64,000 nucleotides of DNA from Polaromonas sp. (GTDB taxonomy: Bacteria > Pseudomonadota > Gammaproteobacteria > Burkholderiales > Burkholderiaceae_C), in the NCBI GenBank assembly GCA_030683705.1, contig JAUXPP010000057.1:43791-107790 (forward strand), given 5' to 3'. A program made the translations under genes and the position numbers. Below, in pieces: positions 52,122-60,575 of the stretch (the stretch's first letter is position 1; each line of letters opens with the position of its first letter). The notes below the pieces were generated by a model. The model saw only the letters and a program-made list of their open reading frames with translations. It ran no database searches and was not told the DNA's origin.

Positions 52122-52685
52122 ATGGCTGATACAGAACCCCTGCTTAAAAAATCCGACCAGAACCTGGTCTGGCTCGACTGTGAGATGACCGGGCTGGACC
52201 CGGACAAGGAGCGCATCATCGAGGTCGCCGTGGTGGTGACCGGACCGCAACTGACGCCACGTATCGAGGGCCCGGTGCTGGTGATCCACCAGCCCGACGA
52301 GTTGCTGGACCAGATGGACGCCTGGAACAAGGGCACGCACGGCCGCAGCGGGCTGATCGCCAAGGTCAAGGCCAGCTCGGTGACCGAGGCGGACGCCGAA
52401 AAGGAGTTGCTGGCTTTTCTGGCGAAGTACCTGCCCAGGGGCACGTCGCCGATGTGCGGCAACACCATCGGCCAGGACCGGCGCTTTCTCGTCAAGTACA
52501 TGCCCAAACTCGAGGCGTTTTTCCACTACCGCAACATCGATGTCAGCACCTTCAAGGAGCTGGCCAAACGCTGGCGGCCCGAGGTCTACAGCGCTTTCAA
52601 GAAGCAGCAAAGTCACACGGCGCTGGCCGATGTGCACGAATCGATCGACGAGCTGGAATATTACCGGACCCACTTTTTGAAGTGA
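52122..52685 (+). CDS. orn: Oligoribonuclease
   Basis: 187 residues. The DEDDh exonuclease motifs are [24 protein letters not shown] and [18 protein letters not shown]. The enzyme degrades RNAs of two to five nucleotides, including pGpG. It is divergent from the M48 protease. Confidence 0.97.
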   Translation: MADTEPLLKKSDQNLVWLDCEMTGLDPDKERIIEVAVVVTGPQLTPRIEGPVLVIHQPDELLDQMDAWNKGTHGRSGLIAKVKASSVTEADAEKELLAFLAKYLPRGTSPMCGNTIGQDRRFLVKYMPKLEAFFHYRNIDVSTFKELAKRWRPEVYSAFKKQQSHTALADVHESIDELEYYRTHFLK

Positions 52686-52739
52686 TTTGGGCCTGCAGCC
52701 CTTGTGTGGCGGTCGCAAGCAGCTATCAAAAAAGGAGCG
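52684..52739 (-). repeat. Dispersed repeat copy 7
   Basis: Minus-strand copy (TTTTTTGATAGCTGCTTGCG, then CAAGGGCTGCAGGCC). It begins at the last base of the orn stop codon. Confidence 0.78.
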
Positions 52740-53077
52740 GATGCGGTGCATGGCCAGGCCGGTCCGGCGCCCGGCAGGGTTTTTGGTGCAGCGGGGACTG
52801 GTAGAAACCCGCAAACCGTGGCATAATCATAGGCTTGATGGATGCACAGGGGTGCACCGCCTTTGTACATCTACCTCACACTTTTGGGCTCTACCAACAG
52901 AGCCATCGCTTCAGGCACCGGTTTTTCCGGAAGTCGCCAGAACCGAAATATTCGTTTGATGGTTGATGTTTTATTAACCATGAACGAAGCCTTCCGCTAC
53001 GCGGCAGGTGCTAGTTTCCTGTTCGCCCGCCCACACCACAAGGTGGCAGCGCGGACAGGTGTTTAGTGAGAAAAAAC
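52740..53077 (+). promoter_or_regulatory. Leader region of the DEAD-box helicase gene
   Basis: A -10-like CATAAT lies at 52822-52827, which would give a leader of about 245 bases. The leader holds a self-complementary stretch (CCTGTTCGC near 53019 with GCGCGGACAGG ending near 53060) and an upstream reading frame of 28 codons from the ATG at 52980 that stops 11 bases before the helicase ATG. Long structured leaders are known for cold-shock helicase genes, so post-transcriptional control is possible. Confidence 0.45.
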
Positions 53078-55036
53078 ATGACTGACTCTTTTGAGGCTCG
53101 CGGCGATTCTTTGGCCGAAGCAACTACCGACACGATGAACGACATCATTTCCGACAGCGACATCCATGTGCTGGCCGATGTTTCCGACGCGCCTGCCGCT
53201 GGCGAAACTTCGCTGGACGCGATTGCCCCGGAACCCAACGGTTTCGTGAAACTGGGCCTGGCCCGCGAACTGCTGCAAGCCGTGGCCGACATGGGTTTTA
53301 CCCAGCCGACCGCCGTGCAGATGGCCACCATCCCCAAGGCCATGCAGGCGCTGGACCAGGACGTCAAGGCCGACCCCAAAGCCAAATTCACCGACTTGCT
53401 GGTTTCCAGCCAGACCGGCAGCGGCAAGACCGCCGCTTTCCTGTTGCCCGTGCTGCACACCCTGCTCAAGCAGCAGGAAGAAGCCGAGCGCACTGAACGC
53501 GCCGAATTTGAACGCCTGAGCGCCGAAGCCGTCGCCCGTGGCGAGCCGCCGCTGAAAAAACCCAAGCGCAAGGACCCGACCAACGCGCGCAACTTCAAGG
53601 CCGCCACACCCGGCGCCCTGATCCTGTGCCCGACCCGCGAGTTGGCCCAGCAGGTCTGCGCCGACGCGATCGACCTGGTCCGCCATTGCCGCGGCCTGCG
53701 CATCGCCAACGTGGTGGGCGGCATTCCTTACCAGCTGCAAATCGCCAAGCTGCAAAACGCCGACCTCGTGGTGGCCACGCCCGGCCGCCTGCTGGACCTG
53801 CAGCGCAGCATGCAGATCAAGCTCGACCAGGTGCAGTTCCTCGTGGTCGACGAAGCCGACCGCATGCTGGACCTCGGCTTTGCCGACGACCTGACCGAAG
53901 TCAACCAGCTCACCATCGAGCGCAAGCAGACCATGATGTTCAGTGCCACTTTCGCGCCGCGCATCATGCAACTGGCCACGCGCGTGATGCGCCAGCCGCA
54001 GCGTGTCGAGATCGACTCGCCGCATGAAAAACACGCGTCGATCACGCAGTCGCTGCTGTGGGCCGACAACATGGCCCACAAGCGCAAGCTGCTGGACCAT
54101 TCGCTGCGCGACACCACCATGAACCAGTCCATCGTGTTCGCCTGCACCCAGGTGGAATGTGACGGCCTGGCCAACGACCTGGTACAGGAAGGCTTCAGCG
54201 CCGTGGCGCTGCATGGCGCCCTCGGCCAGGGCCTGCGCAACCGCCGCCTGATGGCGTTCCGTGACGGCCGGGTGCAAATCCTGGTGGCCACCGACGTCGC
54301 CGCCCGCGGCCTGGACGTGCCCAGCATCACCCACGTGATCAACTACGGCCTGCCGATGAAAGCCGAAGACTATGTGCACCGCATCGGCCGCACCGGCCGT
54401 GCCGGCCGCGAAGGCAAGGCGATCACCATCGCCGAGTTCCGCGACCGCCGCAAGATCCAGGATATCGAGCACTACACCCAGCAAAACCTCAAGCCCAGCG
54501 TGATCGCCGGCCTCGAGCCGCAGCAGCGTTTTGCCCCGACCTCGGAGCGTCCGCGCGGCAATTTCGGCGGTGACCGCGGTCCCCGCAGTTTCGGCGGCGG
54601 TGGTGGTGGCCGTTTCAGCAATGACCGTGCGCCTTCCGGCGGTTTCGGTGGCGGCGCCGGCGGCGGCTATGCCGGCAAGAAGCCTGCGTTTGGCGATCGC
54701 GGCGGTGACCGCGGTGGCTTTGGCGGCAACCGTGACGACCGGGGCGGTGCGCCGTTCCAGGGCCGTCCGGCGCCCCAGGGCAACAACTACGCAGACCGTT
54801 CCGGCTTCAATGACCGCGGCCCGCGCCGTGATGACCGCGGCTTCGGCGGCGGCAACGGCAACAGCGGCGGTTTCGCGCAGCGCGATGACCGTGGCTTCGG
54901 TGGCGGTCGCGCGGAAGGTTTTGCATCTGCTCCCCGCGGTGATTTCGCCGACCGCAAACCGGCCTTCGCCAAGCCGGCCGGCAAGGTGTTTGTGCCGCGT
55001 GACGCCCACAAGCGTCCGACCCGCCCCGCACGTTGA
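53078..55036 (+). CDS. DEAD-box RNA helicase with Gly/Arg-rich C-terminus
   Basis: 652 residues from the ATG at 53078. The motifs are SQTGSGKT (I), PTRELAQQ (Ia), TPGRLLD (Ib), VVDEADRMLD (II), SATF (III), VATDVAARGLDV (V) and YVHRIGRTGRAGR (VI). An insert between I and Ia (QQEEAERTERAEFERL) is highly charged. From about residue 490 the chain is rich in Gly, Arg, Asp and Phe (RGG-like), useful for RNA binding. It unwinds RNA, probably in ribosome assembly or cold adaptation (RhlE/DeaD-like). A strong terminator follows. Confidence 0.94.
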   Translation: MTDSFEARGDSLAEATTDTMNDIISDSDIHVLADVSDAPAAGETSLDAIAPEPNGFVKLGLARELLQAVADMGFTQPTAVQMATIPKAMQALDQDVKADPKAKFTDLLVSSQTGSGKTAAFLLPVLHTLLKQQEEAERTERAEFERLSAEAVARGEPPLKKPKRKDPTNARNFKAATPGALILCPTRELAQQVCADAIDLVRHCRGLRIANVVGGIPYQLQIAKLQNADLVVATPGRLLDLQRSMQIKLDQVQFLVVDEADRMLDLGFADDLTEVNQLTIERKQTMMFSATFAPRIMQLATRVMRQPQRVEIDSPHEKHASITQSLLWADNMAHKRKLLDHSLRDTTMNQSIVFACTQVECDGLANDLVQEGFSAVALHGALGQGLRNRRLMAFRDGRVQILVATDVAARGLDVPSITHVINYGLPMKAEDYVHRIGRTGRAGREGKAITIAEFRDRRKIQDIEHYTQQNLKPSVIAGLEPQQRFAPTSERPRGNFGGDRGPRSFGGGGGGRFSNDRAPSGGFGGGAGGGYAGKKPAFGDRGGDRGGFGGNRDDRGGAPFQGRPAPQGNNYADRSGFNDRGPRRDDRGFGGGNGNSGGFAQRDDRGFGGGRAEGFASAPRGDFADRKPAFAKPAGKVFVPRDAHKRPTRPAR

Positions 55037-55050
55037 TTCGTTCCGGCCAT

Positions 55051-55079
55051 AAAAAAGCCCGCAGCTTGCGGGCTTTTTT
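55051..55079. terminator. Bidirectional terminator between convergent genes
   Basis: The arms AAAAAAGCCCGCA and TGCGGGCTTTTTT pair around a three-base loop. The A tract on one side and T tract on the other let it end both the helicase and the dehydrogenase transcripts. Confidence 0.9.
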
Positions 55080-55097
55080 CATGGGGGGGTTGGTGTT

Positions 55098-55997
55098 TTA
55101 GTCCATGCCGTTGCGGCTGGCCAGTTCGACAAACAGGCCCGAGTGATCGAGGTCGCTGAGGCCATGGCTGATCCCCTCGGCATACAACTGTTCGAACAGC
55201 CGGGTTACCGGCGCGTCGAAGCCGATTTCCTCGGCGGTGGCGAGTGCATTGCGCATGTCCTTGAGCTGGATCGCCATGCGTGCGCGCGGCGCGAAGTCGC
55301 GCTCCACCATGCGCTGGCCATGCACCTGCAGGATGCGGCTGTCGGCAAAGCCGCCGGTGATCGCTTCGCGGACCTTGGCCATGTCGGCGCCGCCCCGGGT
55401 CGCAAACAATAAAGCCTCGGCCACCGCGCCTATGGTGATGCCGACAATCATCTGGTTGGCGAGTTTGGTGAGCTGGCCCGCGCCGTGGGAGCCCACATGG
55501 GTGGCGCGCCCGAAGATGCGCAGGACGGGCAGGGCGCGTTGAAATTCCGCCTCCTTGCCGCCAGCCATGATGACCAGCGTGCCCTGCTCGGCGCCGCCGG
55601 TGCCGCCCGAAACCGGCGCGTCGATGTGGGCCATGCCCATGGCGCCCAGGCGCGCCGCATGGTCGCGCGCCTCACGCGGCTTGATCGAGGCCATGTCGAT
55701 GAACAGCGCGCCGGGTTTCATCGCAGCGGCAACATCCTGTGCAAACAGCACGTCTTCCACCACCGCGCCGTTTTCCAGCATGCCGACCACGATGTCGGCG
55801 TCTTTCACCGCGGCTGCGGCCAGGCCGTGCACTACTGCGCCCAGCGCCGCCAGCGGGGCGGCCTTGGCCGGTGTGCGGTTCCATACCTGCAGTGAAAAAC
55901 CGGCTTCGCAGAGCCGCCTGGCCATGGGAAGCCCCATGCTGCCTGTGCCGAGAAATGCGAGACGCGGGGAAGGGTTGTTTGTGTCGGGGGTGCTCAT
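55098..55997 (-). CDS. NAD(P)-dependent beta-hydroxyacid dehydrogenase (3-HIBADH family)
   Basis: 299 residues from the ATG at 55997. The Rossmann motif is LAFLGTGSMGLPMARRL, the substrate motif is DAPVSGGTGGAEQGTL and the catalytic Lys lies in GAGQLTKLANQMI. It oxidises a 3-hydroxy acid such as tartronate semialdehyde, 3-hydroxyisobutyrate or 2-hydroxymethylglutarate. It is the last gene of a four-gene minus-strand cluster headed by a GntR regulator. Confidence 0.9.
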   Translation of the reverse strand: MSTPDTNNPSPRLAFLGTGSMGLPMARRLCEAGFSLQVWNRTPAKAAPLAALGAVVHGLAAAAVKDADIVVGMLENGAVVEDVLFAQDVAAAMKPGALFIDMASIKPREARDHAARLGAMGMAHIDAPVSGGTGGAEQGTLVIMAGGKEAEFQRALPVLRIFGRATHVGSHGAGQLTKLANQMIVGITIGAVAEALLFATRGGADMAKVREAITGGFADSRILQVHGQRMVERDFAPRARMAIQLKDMRNALATAEEIGFDAPVTRLFEQLYAEGISHGLSDLDHSGLFVELASRNGMD

Positions 55998-56052
55998 GGG
56001 TGTCCGGGAAAAACTGCGCTCCATCATGCGGCACGCAGCAGGGCAAAAGCTG

Positions 56053-57411
56053 TCAGGCAGCTTTCTTCATGGCCGGAGCGAACATGCGCTCCATCTCGCT
56101 GCGCACCTTGTACGCCGGGGTGGAGGTGTCCATGGCCACATCGGCCCAGCTCAGGCTCTGGCCCTTTTTCACCGCGCGCACCACCTTGACGTTGTGCGCC
56201 AGGCCCAGCGGCAGGCCGCCCATCTTCACCGAGGTGTCGGCCGGCAGCAGCTTGCCCCAGACGGTGTAACCGCCTTCACCGTCCAGCATGTCGCCGGGTT
56301 TCAGGTCGCGCTTGGCGGTGGCCACGACGTCGGCATTCCAGCAGGTCGCCACGCCGGTCGGTTCTCCGCGCAGGGCCACGCTGGCCACCGACACGCCGAC
56401 TTCCAGGCCGATCAGGTGCCAGCGCTTGTAGAGCGTGAAATAACGCCCGCTCGGGTCGGTGTGGGCGTTGTATTCCTCGAAGCAGTTCTTGATGTAGTCG
56501 GTCTCGGCCTCGACCGTGACCCACACACCCATGCGGATGTCGTAGGGGATCTTGCGGCCGTTGGCTTCCAGCGAGGAGATGACTTCCACCATGCCCTTGC
56601 GCTCGAGCACGCCCCCTTCGGAGATTGGTCGGGTCACGTAAGGAATGTCCTCGACACTGGCCGGCGGGTACAGCAGGCCGTTGCTGGGCACCGTCAGGCC
56701 GGTGGCGTTGGCGACCGCCGTCGATTCGATAGCCGGTTTGGAGCCGTCGAGGAAACTGTTGAACATCTTGGGGTTGAGGCCGCCGCGCTCGGCCTGTTCC
56801 GGCGTCAGGCCGTAGTTGCCCCAGACGGTTTCCGGCGTCGATTCGGAGAAATGCGGCAGCCACTTGTGGCCACGGCCCGCCGCCACCACCGGGAAACCGC
56901 AGGTACGGGCCCAGTCCACCAGGTCGCAGATCAGCGCCGGCTGGTCGCCGAAAGCCAGTGAATACACCACACCGGCTTCGGCCGCCTTGCGCGCCAGCAG
57001 CGGGCCGCAAAAGGCGTCGGCCTCGACCGTGACGTTGACCACATGTTTGCCATGCGCAAACGCCTGCAGGCAGTGTTCGACCGCCGCCACCGGGTTGCCG
57101 GTGCACTCGACGATGATGTCGATCTGCGGATGGGTGACCACCGCATTCCAGTCGTCGGTGATCCAGGTTGCTCCTGTTTTGATAGCTGCTTGCGCTGATT
57201 CCGCCTGGGTCAAGGCCGGATTCCACCCAACACGCGCGAGGTTGGTGCGGGCCGCCGCAGGTGACAGGTCGGCGATGGCCACCAGGTGCACACCCGGCGT
57301 TTTCGGGATCTGCGCGAGATACATGGAGCCGAACTTGCCGGCGCCTATCAGGCCGATGCGGATCGGGTTGTTGTCGGACGCGCGTTGCTGGAGTTTTGTG
57401 TACAAATTCAT
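56053..57411 (-). CDS. Gfo/Idh-type oxidoreductase with C-terminal SAF domain
   Basis: 452 residues. The NAD(P) motif is IRIGLIGAGKFGSMYLAQI (about 17-35), followed by a catalytic domain similar to homoserine dehydrogenase (IIVECTGNPVAAVEH). The C-terminal part (about 355-440, VVATAKRDLKPGDMLDGEGGYTVWG) is a SAF-type domain. The substrate is unknown, probably a sugar acid or a related hydroxy acid. A dispersed repeat lies inside the gene in frame (57170-57222). It follows the dioxygenase gene after a 90-bp gap. Confidence 0.86.
   Translation of the reverse strand: MNLYTKLQQRASDNNPIRIGLIGAGKFGSMYLAQIPKTPGVHLVAIADLSPAAARTNLARVGWNPALTQAESAQAAIKTGATWITDDWNAVVTHPQIDIIVECTGNPVAAVEHCLQAFAHGKHVVNVTVEADAFCGPLLARKAAEAGVVYSLAFGDQPALICDLVDWARTCGFPVVAAGRGHKWLPHFSESTPETVWGNYGLTPEQAERGGLNPKMFNSFLDGSKPAIESTAVANATGLTVPSNGLLYPPASVEDIPYVTRPISEGGVLERKGMVEVISSLEANGRKIPYDIRMGVWVTVEAETDYIKNCFEEYNAHTDPSGRYFTLYKRWHLIGLEVGVSVASVALRGEPTGVATCWNADVVATAKRDLKPGDMLDGEGGYTVWGKLLPADTSVKMGGLPLGLAHNVKVVRAVKKGQSLSWADVAMDTSTPAYKVRSEMERMFAPAMKKAA
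57170..57222 (+). repeat. Dispersed repeat copy 8, inside a coding region
   Basis: Plus-strand copy (TTTTGATAGCTGCTTGCGCT, then CCGCCTGGGTCAAGGCCGG). It lies antisense to the Gfo/Idh gene and encodes residues about 63-80 (NPALTQAESAQAAIKTGA), between the Rossmann beta-strands. Confidence 0.75.
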
Positions 57412-57420
57412 TTGAGAGAT

Positions 57421-57492
57421 CCGTTCGGGCTGAGCTTGTCGAAGCCTGCCCGCGTGTTGAAGAAGCCCTTCGACGGGCTCAGGGCGAACGGG
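57421..57492. repeat. Inverted repeat element (CCGTTCGGGCTGAGC family)
   Basis: The left arm CCGTTCGGGCTGAGCTTGTC and the right arm GACGGGCTCAGGGCGAACGG are imperfect inverted copies. A partial copy is at 29217-29244. From memory, this element is frequent in Comamonadaceae intergenic regions. It lies between the dioxygenase and Gfo/Idh genes. Confidence 0.75.
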
Positions 57493-57501
57493 GACGCAGG
57501 T

Positions 57502-58383
57502 TCAGGCGGCTTTGCGCTCAGTCACGATTTCTTCCATCGAGGTCTGCAGCGCGGTCGCCGGCACGCCGTCTTTCCAGGGCAGCTCGACCGGGCAGTTCGT
57601 CAGCAGGCAGTCGTCCGGCAGGCATTCGATAGCCGTGAAGTCGCGGTGTGCGATGTATTCGGGGCGCTTGTGGCGGCGGATGTGGTTGCTGACCGCGCAC
57701 AGGCTCAGGTAGACGCTGACGCGGTTGAAGGGCGACAGGTTGCTGCCCGAGGCATGCACCAGGCAGGAGTGGAACAGGATCATGGAGCCGGCCGGGCCCT
57801 TGGGGCTGACGATGCCGCCCTGTTTGCCGCCGGCGCGCTGCACCAGCTGGCGGATCAAATCGTTGTCCACCGTCCACAGCGGGTAGCTGGTGGTGGTCAG
57901 GTCGTGTTTGGCATCAACCACGCCTTTTTTGTGGCTGCCGGGAATGAACATCAGCGGACCGTTGTGTTCGGTCACGTCGTCGAGAAAAATCGCGACATTC
58001 ATCGCGCGTTCGGTCGGCATCATGTCGTCATTGAGCCAGGTGCCATAGTCCTGGTGCCACTGCCAGACATCGCCCTCGAAAGCCATCTTGCCGTTGATCT
58101 TGAACTGGTGCATGTAGAGCTGCTCGCCGAGCAGGTCTTCCACCGGACCAATCATGCGCGGATGCCGGCCGAGTTTGGCAAAGGGCTCGCTGTACATGTG
58201 GGCGGCGAAGTTGGTGCGCACCGCGTCCTTGCCTTTTTCACGCACGTTGTAGTCTTCGCGCCGGCTGTACAACTCGGGCACTGCATCGTTGAGCACCTGC
58301 GTTTCCTCGGGCGTGAACAGGCCGGGGAAAAACAGGTAGCCGTCGCGGTCGAATTGCGCGAGTTGCTCTGGGGTCAGATTCAT
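57502..58383 (-). CDS. Phytanoyl-CoA dioxygenase (PhyH) family protein
   Basis: 293 residues from the ATG at 58383. The Fe(II) ligands are H and D of WHQDYGTW (about 122-129) and the distal His of LVHASGSN. The 2-oxoglutarate Arg is in FNRVSVYLSL. It hydroxylates an unknown small substrate; ectoine and aminoethylphosphonate hydroxylases are relatives. A dehydrogenase and a Gfo/Idh oxidoreductase follow on the same strand, suggesting sequential oxidation of the product. A GGAG site precedes the start. Confidence 0.9.
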   Translation of the reverse strand: MNLTPEQLAQFDRDGYLFFPGLFTPEETQVLNDAVPELYSRREDYNVREKGKDAVRTNFAAHMYSEPFAKLGRHPRMIGPVEDLLGEQLYMHQFKINGKMAFEGDVWQWHQDYGTWLNDDMMPTERAMNVAIFLDDVTEHNGPLMFIPGSHKKGVVDAKHDLTTTSYPLWTVDNDLIRQLVQRAGGKQGGIVSPKGPAGSMILFHSCLVHASGSNLSPFNRVSVYLSLCAVSNHIRRHKRPEYIAHRDFTAIECLPDDCLLTNCPVELPWKDGVPATALQTSMEEIVTERKAA

Positions 58384-58415
58384 TTTGTCTCCTGGGGCAG
58401 GGTGGGTCGGTGGGG

Positions 58416-59105
58416 TCAGGCGGATTGGGCGTTGTTTGCAGCAGGCTGGAGCGCGTTGTTCAGCAGGCCGGCCAGGTTGCGGCTGGCGTCTTCGCCATGT
58501 TCGCGGATCAGGGTTTCGGCGGTGAGCGCATCGCCCGCAGCGATGGCCTGGGCGATGGCCTCGTGCTCGTCCCAGATCGATTCGCGCATGGTGGACACCT
58601 GCAGCACCGCGCCCATGGCACGGCGGATGTGGTGCCAGTGCAGCTGTGCGCTCTGGGCAATCAGCGGGTTGCCCGAGGCGGCGTAAATCGCACCGTGAAA
58701 CTGCGCATCGGCGGCCAACATGGCCTTGACGTCGCTGCCACGGGTGGCAGCGCGTCCGCTGGCGATCAGCTCCGGGTCGATCCGGAAGCGGGCCTGCGCC
58801 GCCAGGCGCGCCGCCAGCGCATCGAGCGCGCTGCGCACCTGGTAAATCTGCATCAGCCAGCCGGCATCCAGCGGCGCGACCAGCACGCCCCGCCCGGGTG
58901 CGTCCAGCACGAAGCCGTCCTTCTTGAGCAAGCGCAAGGCCTGCAGCACCGGCTGGCGCGATACCGCGAGTTGTTCGGCAATATCTTCCTGCATGATGCG
59001 CGCCCCGGGCGGCAGGGAGCCTTCGCTGATCGCATCGAGCAGGCTGCGGTAGACCTGGTCGACCAGATCGGGCGTGGATTCGATTTTGACGAGCTGGACT
59101 TGCAT
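58416..59105 (-). CDS. GntR-family regulator (FadR/FCD subfamily) of catabolic cluster
   Basis: 229 residues. The winged helix (LVDQVYRSLLDAISEGSLPPGARIMQEDIAEQLAVSRQPVLQALRLL, about 14-60) is followed by the FCD domain with metal-binding residues (DAQFHGAIY, HHIRRA, DEHEAI). It lies 32 bp before the dioxygenase gene, and the operator palindrome five bases upstream of its ATG suggests autorepression. A hydroxy acid from the cluster could be the inducer. Confidence 0.9.
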   Translation of the reverse strand: MQVQLVKIESTPDLVDQVYRSLLDAISEGSLPPGARIMQEDIAEQLAVSRQPVLQALRLLKKDGFVLDAPGRGVLVAPLDAGWLMQIYQVRSALDALAARLAAQARFRIDPELIASGRAATRGSDVKAMLAADAQFHGAIYAASGNPLIAQSAQLHWHHIRRAMGAVLQVSTMRESIWDEHEAIAQAIAAGDALTAETLIREHGEDASRNLAGLLNNALQPAANNAQSA

Positions 59106-59110
59106 CTTTG

Positions 59111-59128
59111 TACTCTGTATACAGAATA
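59111..59128. promoter_or_regulatory. 18-bp palindromic operator (GTATAC core) at the GntR gene
   Basis: The sequence has arms TACTCTGTA and TACAGAATA and matches the palindrome TAYTCTGTATACAGARTA. It ends five bases from the GntR ATG and lies 99 bp before the divergent hydrolase start, so both genes can be controlled. Confidence 0.72.
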
Positions 59129-59227
59129 CTTCGATCGATGCGGCGGCTGTCAGCGGGTTTACCCGAGCCTGGCATGGCTTGTGCGCGACTGTGCCAACAT
59201 CTGCCTATTGACTTCAAAGGAGCTTCC

Positions 59228-60094
59228 ATGAGCCGACCCGATCCCGCCTGGCTGGACCGCATGTACAACAACCGCGCGCTGGTGCCTGACCATGCCGACT
59301 ATTTCAGCCGCTGGGCAGACCAGTCGGCTTTGGTCCGGCGTTCACAGGCTTGCACCCTGGACATCGCTTACGGCGCGAGCCCCGGCGAAAAACTCGATGT
59401 CTTTCCCGCGGCCACGGCTACGCCCGGCGGCGCACCGGTGATGGTGTTTATCCACGGTGGGTATTGGCGCTCGCTGGATAAATCGGACCATTCCTTTCTC
59501 GCGCAGGCCTTCACCGATGCCGGTGCCTGCGTGGTCATGCCCAATTACGATTTGTGCCCGGCGGTGACGATCCCCGATATCGCGCTGCAAATGGTGGCTG
59601 CGCTGGACTGGACCTGGCGCAACATCGCGCGTTTCGGCGGCAATCCGGGGCGCATCACGGTCGCGGGTCATTCGGCCGGCGGCCATCTGGCGGCCATGGT
59701 GCTGGCCTGCGAATGGAAAAAACATGCCGCCGACCTGCCGGCCGACCTGGCCAAAAACGCGCTGTCGGTGTCCGGCCTGTATGAGCTCGAATCGGTGATG
59801 CACACGCCGTTCCTGAAAGACTCGCTGCGACTGACGCCGGCTCAGGTGGCGCAGGCCAGCCCGGCCTGGTTTCCGGCGCCGAAACGCGGCGTGCTCTACA
59901 CCGTGGCCGGCGCCGATGAAAGCGAAGAATTTTTACGCCACAACGCGCTGATCGAGCGGGCCTGGGGTCCGAAGGTGGTGCCCGTGCGTGAAGCCCTGCT
60001 GGGCCTGAATCATTTCAGCATCGTGGAAGCCCTGGTGCAACCCGGTCACCGCCTGCACCAGCTGGCGCTGCAACTGATCGCCGCGACCGCCTGA
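59228..60094 (+). CDS. Alpha/beta hydrolase (esterase/kynurenine-formamidase-like)
   Basis: 288 residues from the ATG at 59228, with AAGGAGC upstream. The oxyanion motif is FIHGGYWRSLDKS (about 73-85) and the nucleophile is Ser in AGHSAGGHLAA (about 145). Asp of the triad is likely in VAGADESEEF and His in LNHFSIVEAL. It hydrolyses an ester or amide. It is divergent from the GntR gene and may process the substrate of the cluster. Confidence 0.9.
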   Translation: MSRPDPAWLDRMYNNRALVPDHADYFSRWADQSALVRRSQACTLDIAYGASPGEKLDVFPAATATPGGAPVMVFIHGGYWRSLDKSDHSFLAQAFTDAGACVVMPNYDLCPAVTIPDIALQMVAALDWTWRNIARFGGNPGRITVAGHSAGGHLAAMVLACEWKKHAADLPADLAKNALSVSGLYELESVMHTPFLKDSLRLTPAQVAQASPAWFPAPKRGVLYTVAGADESEEFLRHNALIERAWGPKVVPVREALLGLNHFSIVEALVQPGHRLHQLALQLIAATA

Positions 60095-60128
60095 GGCCAG
60101 GCGGCGTGGCCGCGAGACTGGCGCGCGC

Positions 60129-60518
60129 CTAGATGGCCACGTCGTAACCCAGCGCCACGTCCGAGGCCGGCTGGCCGCCGCGTATGGCCCAGTTGTCGCG
60201 CGGCGCTTCGCGCAGCAGGATCTTGAGGTGATCGGCGGGGATGCCGCACTGGCCCAGCTTGTGGGTGATGGCCTGGTACAACACGCGTTTGGTCGCCAGC
60301 GACCGTCCGGTGAAACAGTCCAGGGTGACCAGGGTGTAGCGCTCGTCCTTGTCTGCCGGTCCGACAAAACGCCGCGCTTCATGCACAAACAGCCGCACCG
60401 AGGTGGTCCACAGCGGGACTTTCAAGGCCTCGACGACGGCGGTTTGCACGGCGGCGATCAGGGCGGTTTCCTCCCCGGGGGAACAGTTGCGGCGGATTTC
60501 AATGGCGGCGGTGGGCAC
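60129..60518 (-). CDS. Tautomerase-superfamily protein (GTG start exposing Pro)
   Basis: 129 residues if it starts at the GTG at 60518; the frame is open upstream to 60575. The GTG start places Pro (CCC) directly after the initiator, the catalytic Pro1 of 4-oxalocrotonate tautomerase enzymes, and the following TAAIEIRRNCSPGEETALI fits the first beta-strand and helix. A double domain continues with RYTLVTLDCFTGRSLATKRVLYQAITHKL. No strong ribosome site precedes the GTG. It converges with the alpha/beta hydrolase gene. Confidence 0.75.
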   Translation of the reverse strand: MPTAAIEIRRNCSPGEETALIAAVQTAVVEALKVPLWTTSVRLFVHEARRFVGPADKDERYTLVTLDCFTGRSLATKRVLYQAITHKLGQCGIPADHLKILLREAPRDNWAIRGGQPASDVALGYDVAI

Positions 60519-60575
60519 GGGCGCTGGTGTCAGTGGGGGAGCAAGCACTGTACCGCCCGCAGCCTCGCCGCACAA

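Noticed and set aside
53063..55009. 648-codon minus-strand open frame opposite the DEAD-box helicase
   Set aside because: Low-complexity antisense of the helicase, whose motifs are complete on the plus strand.
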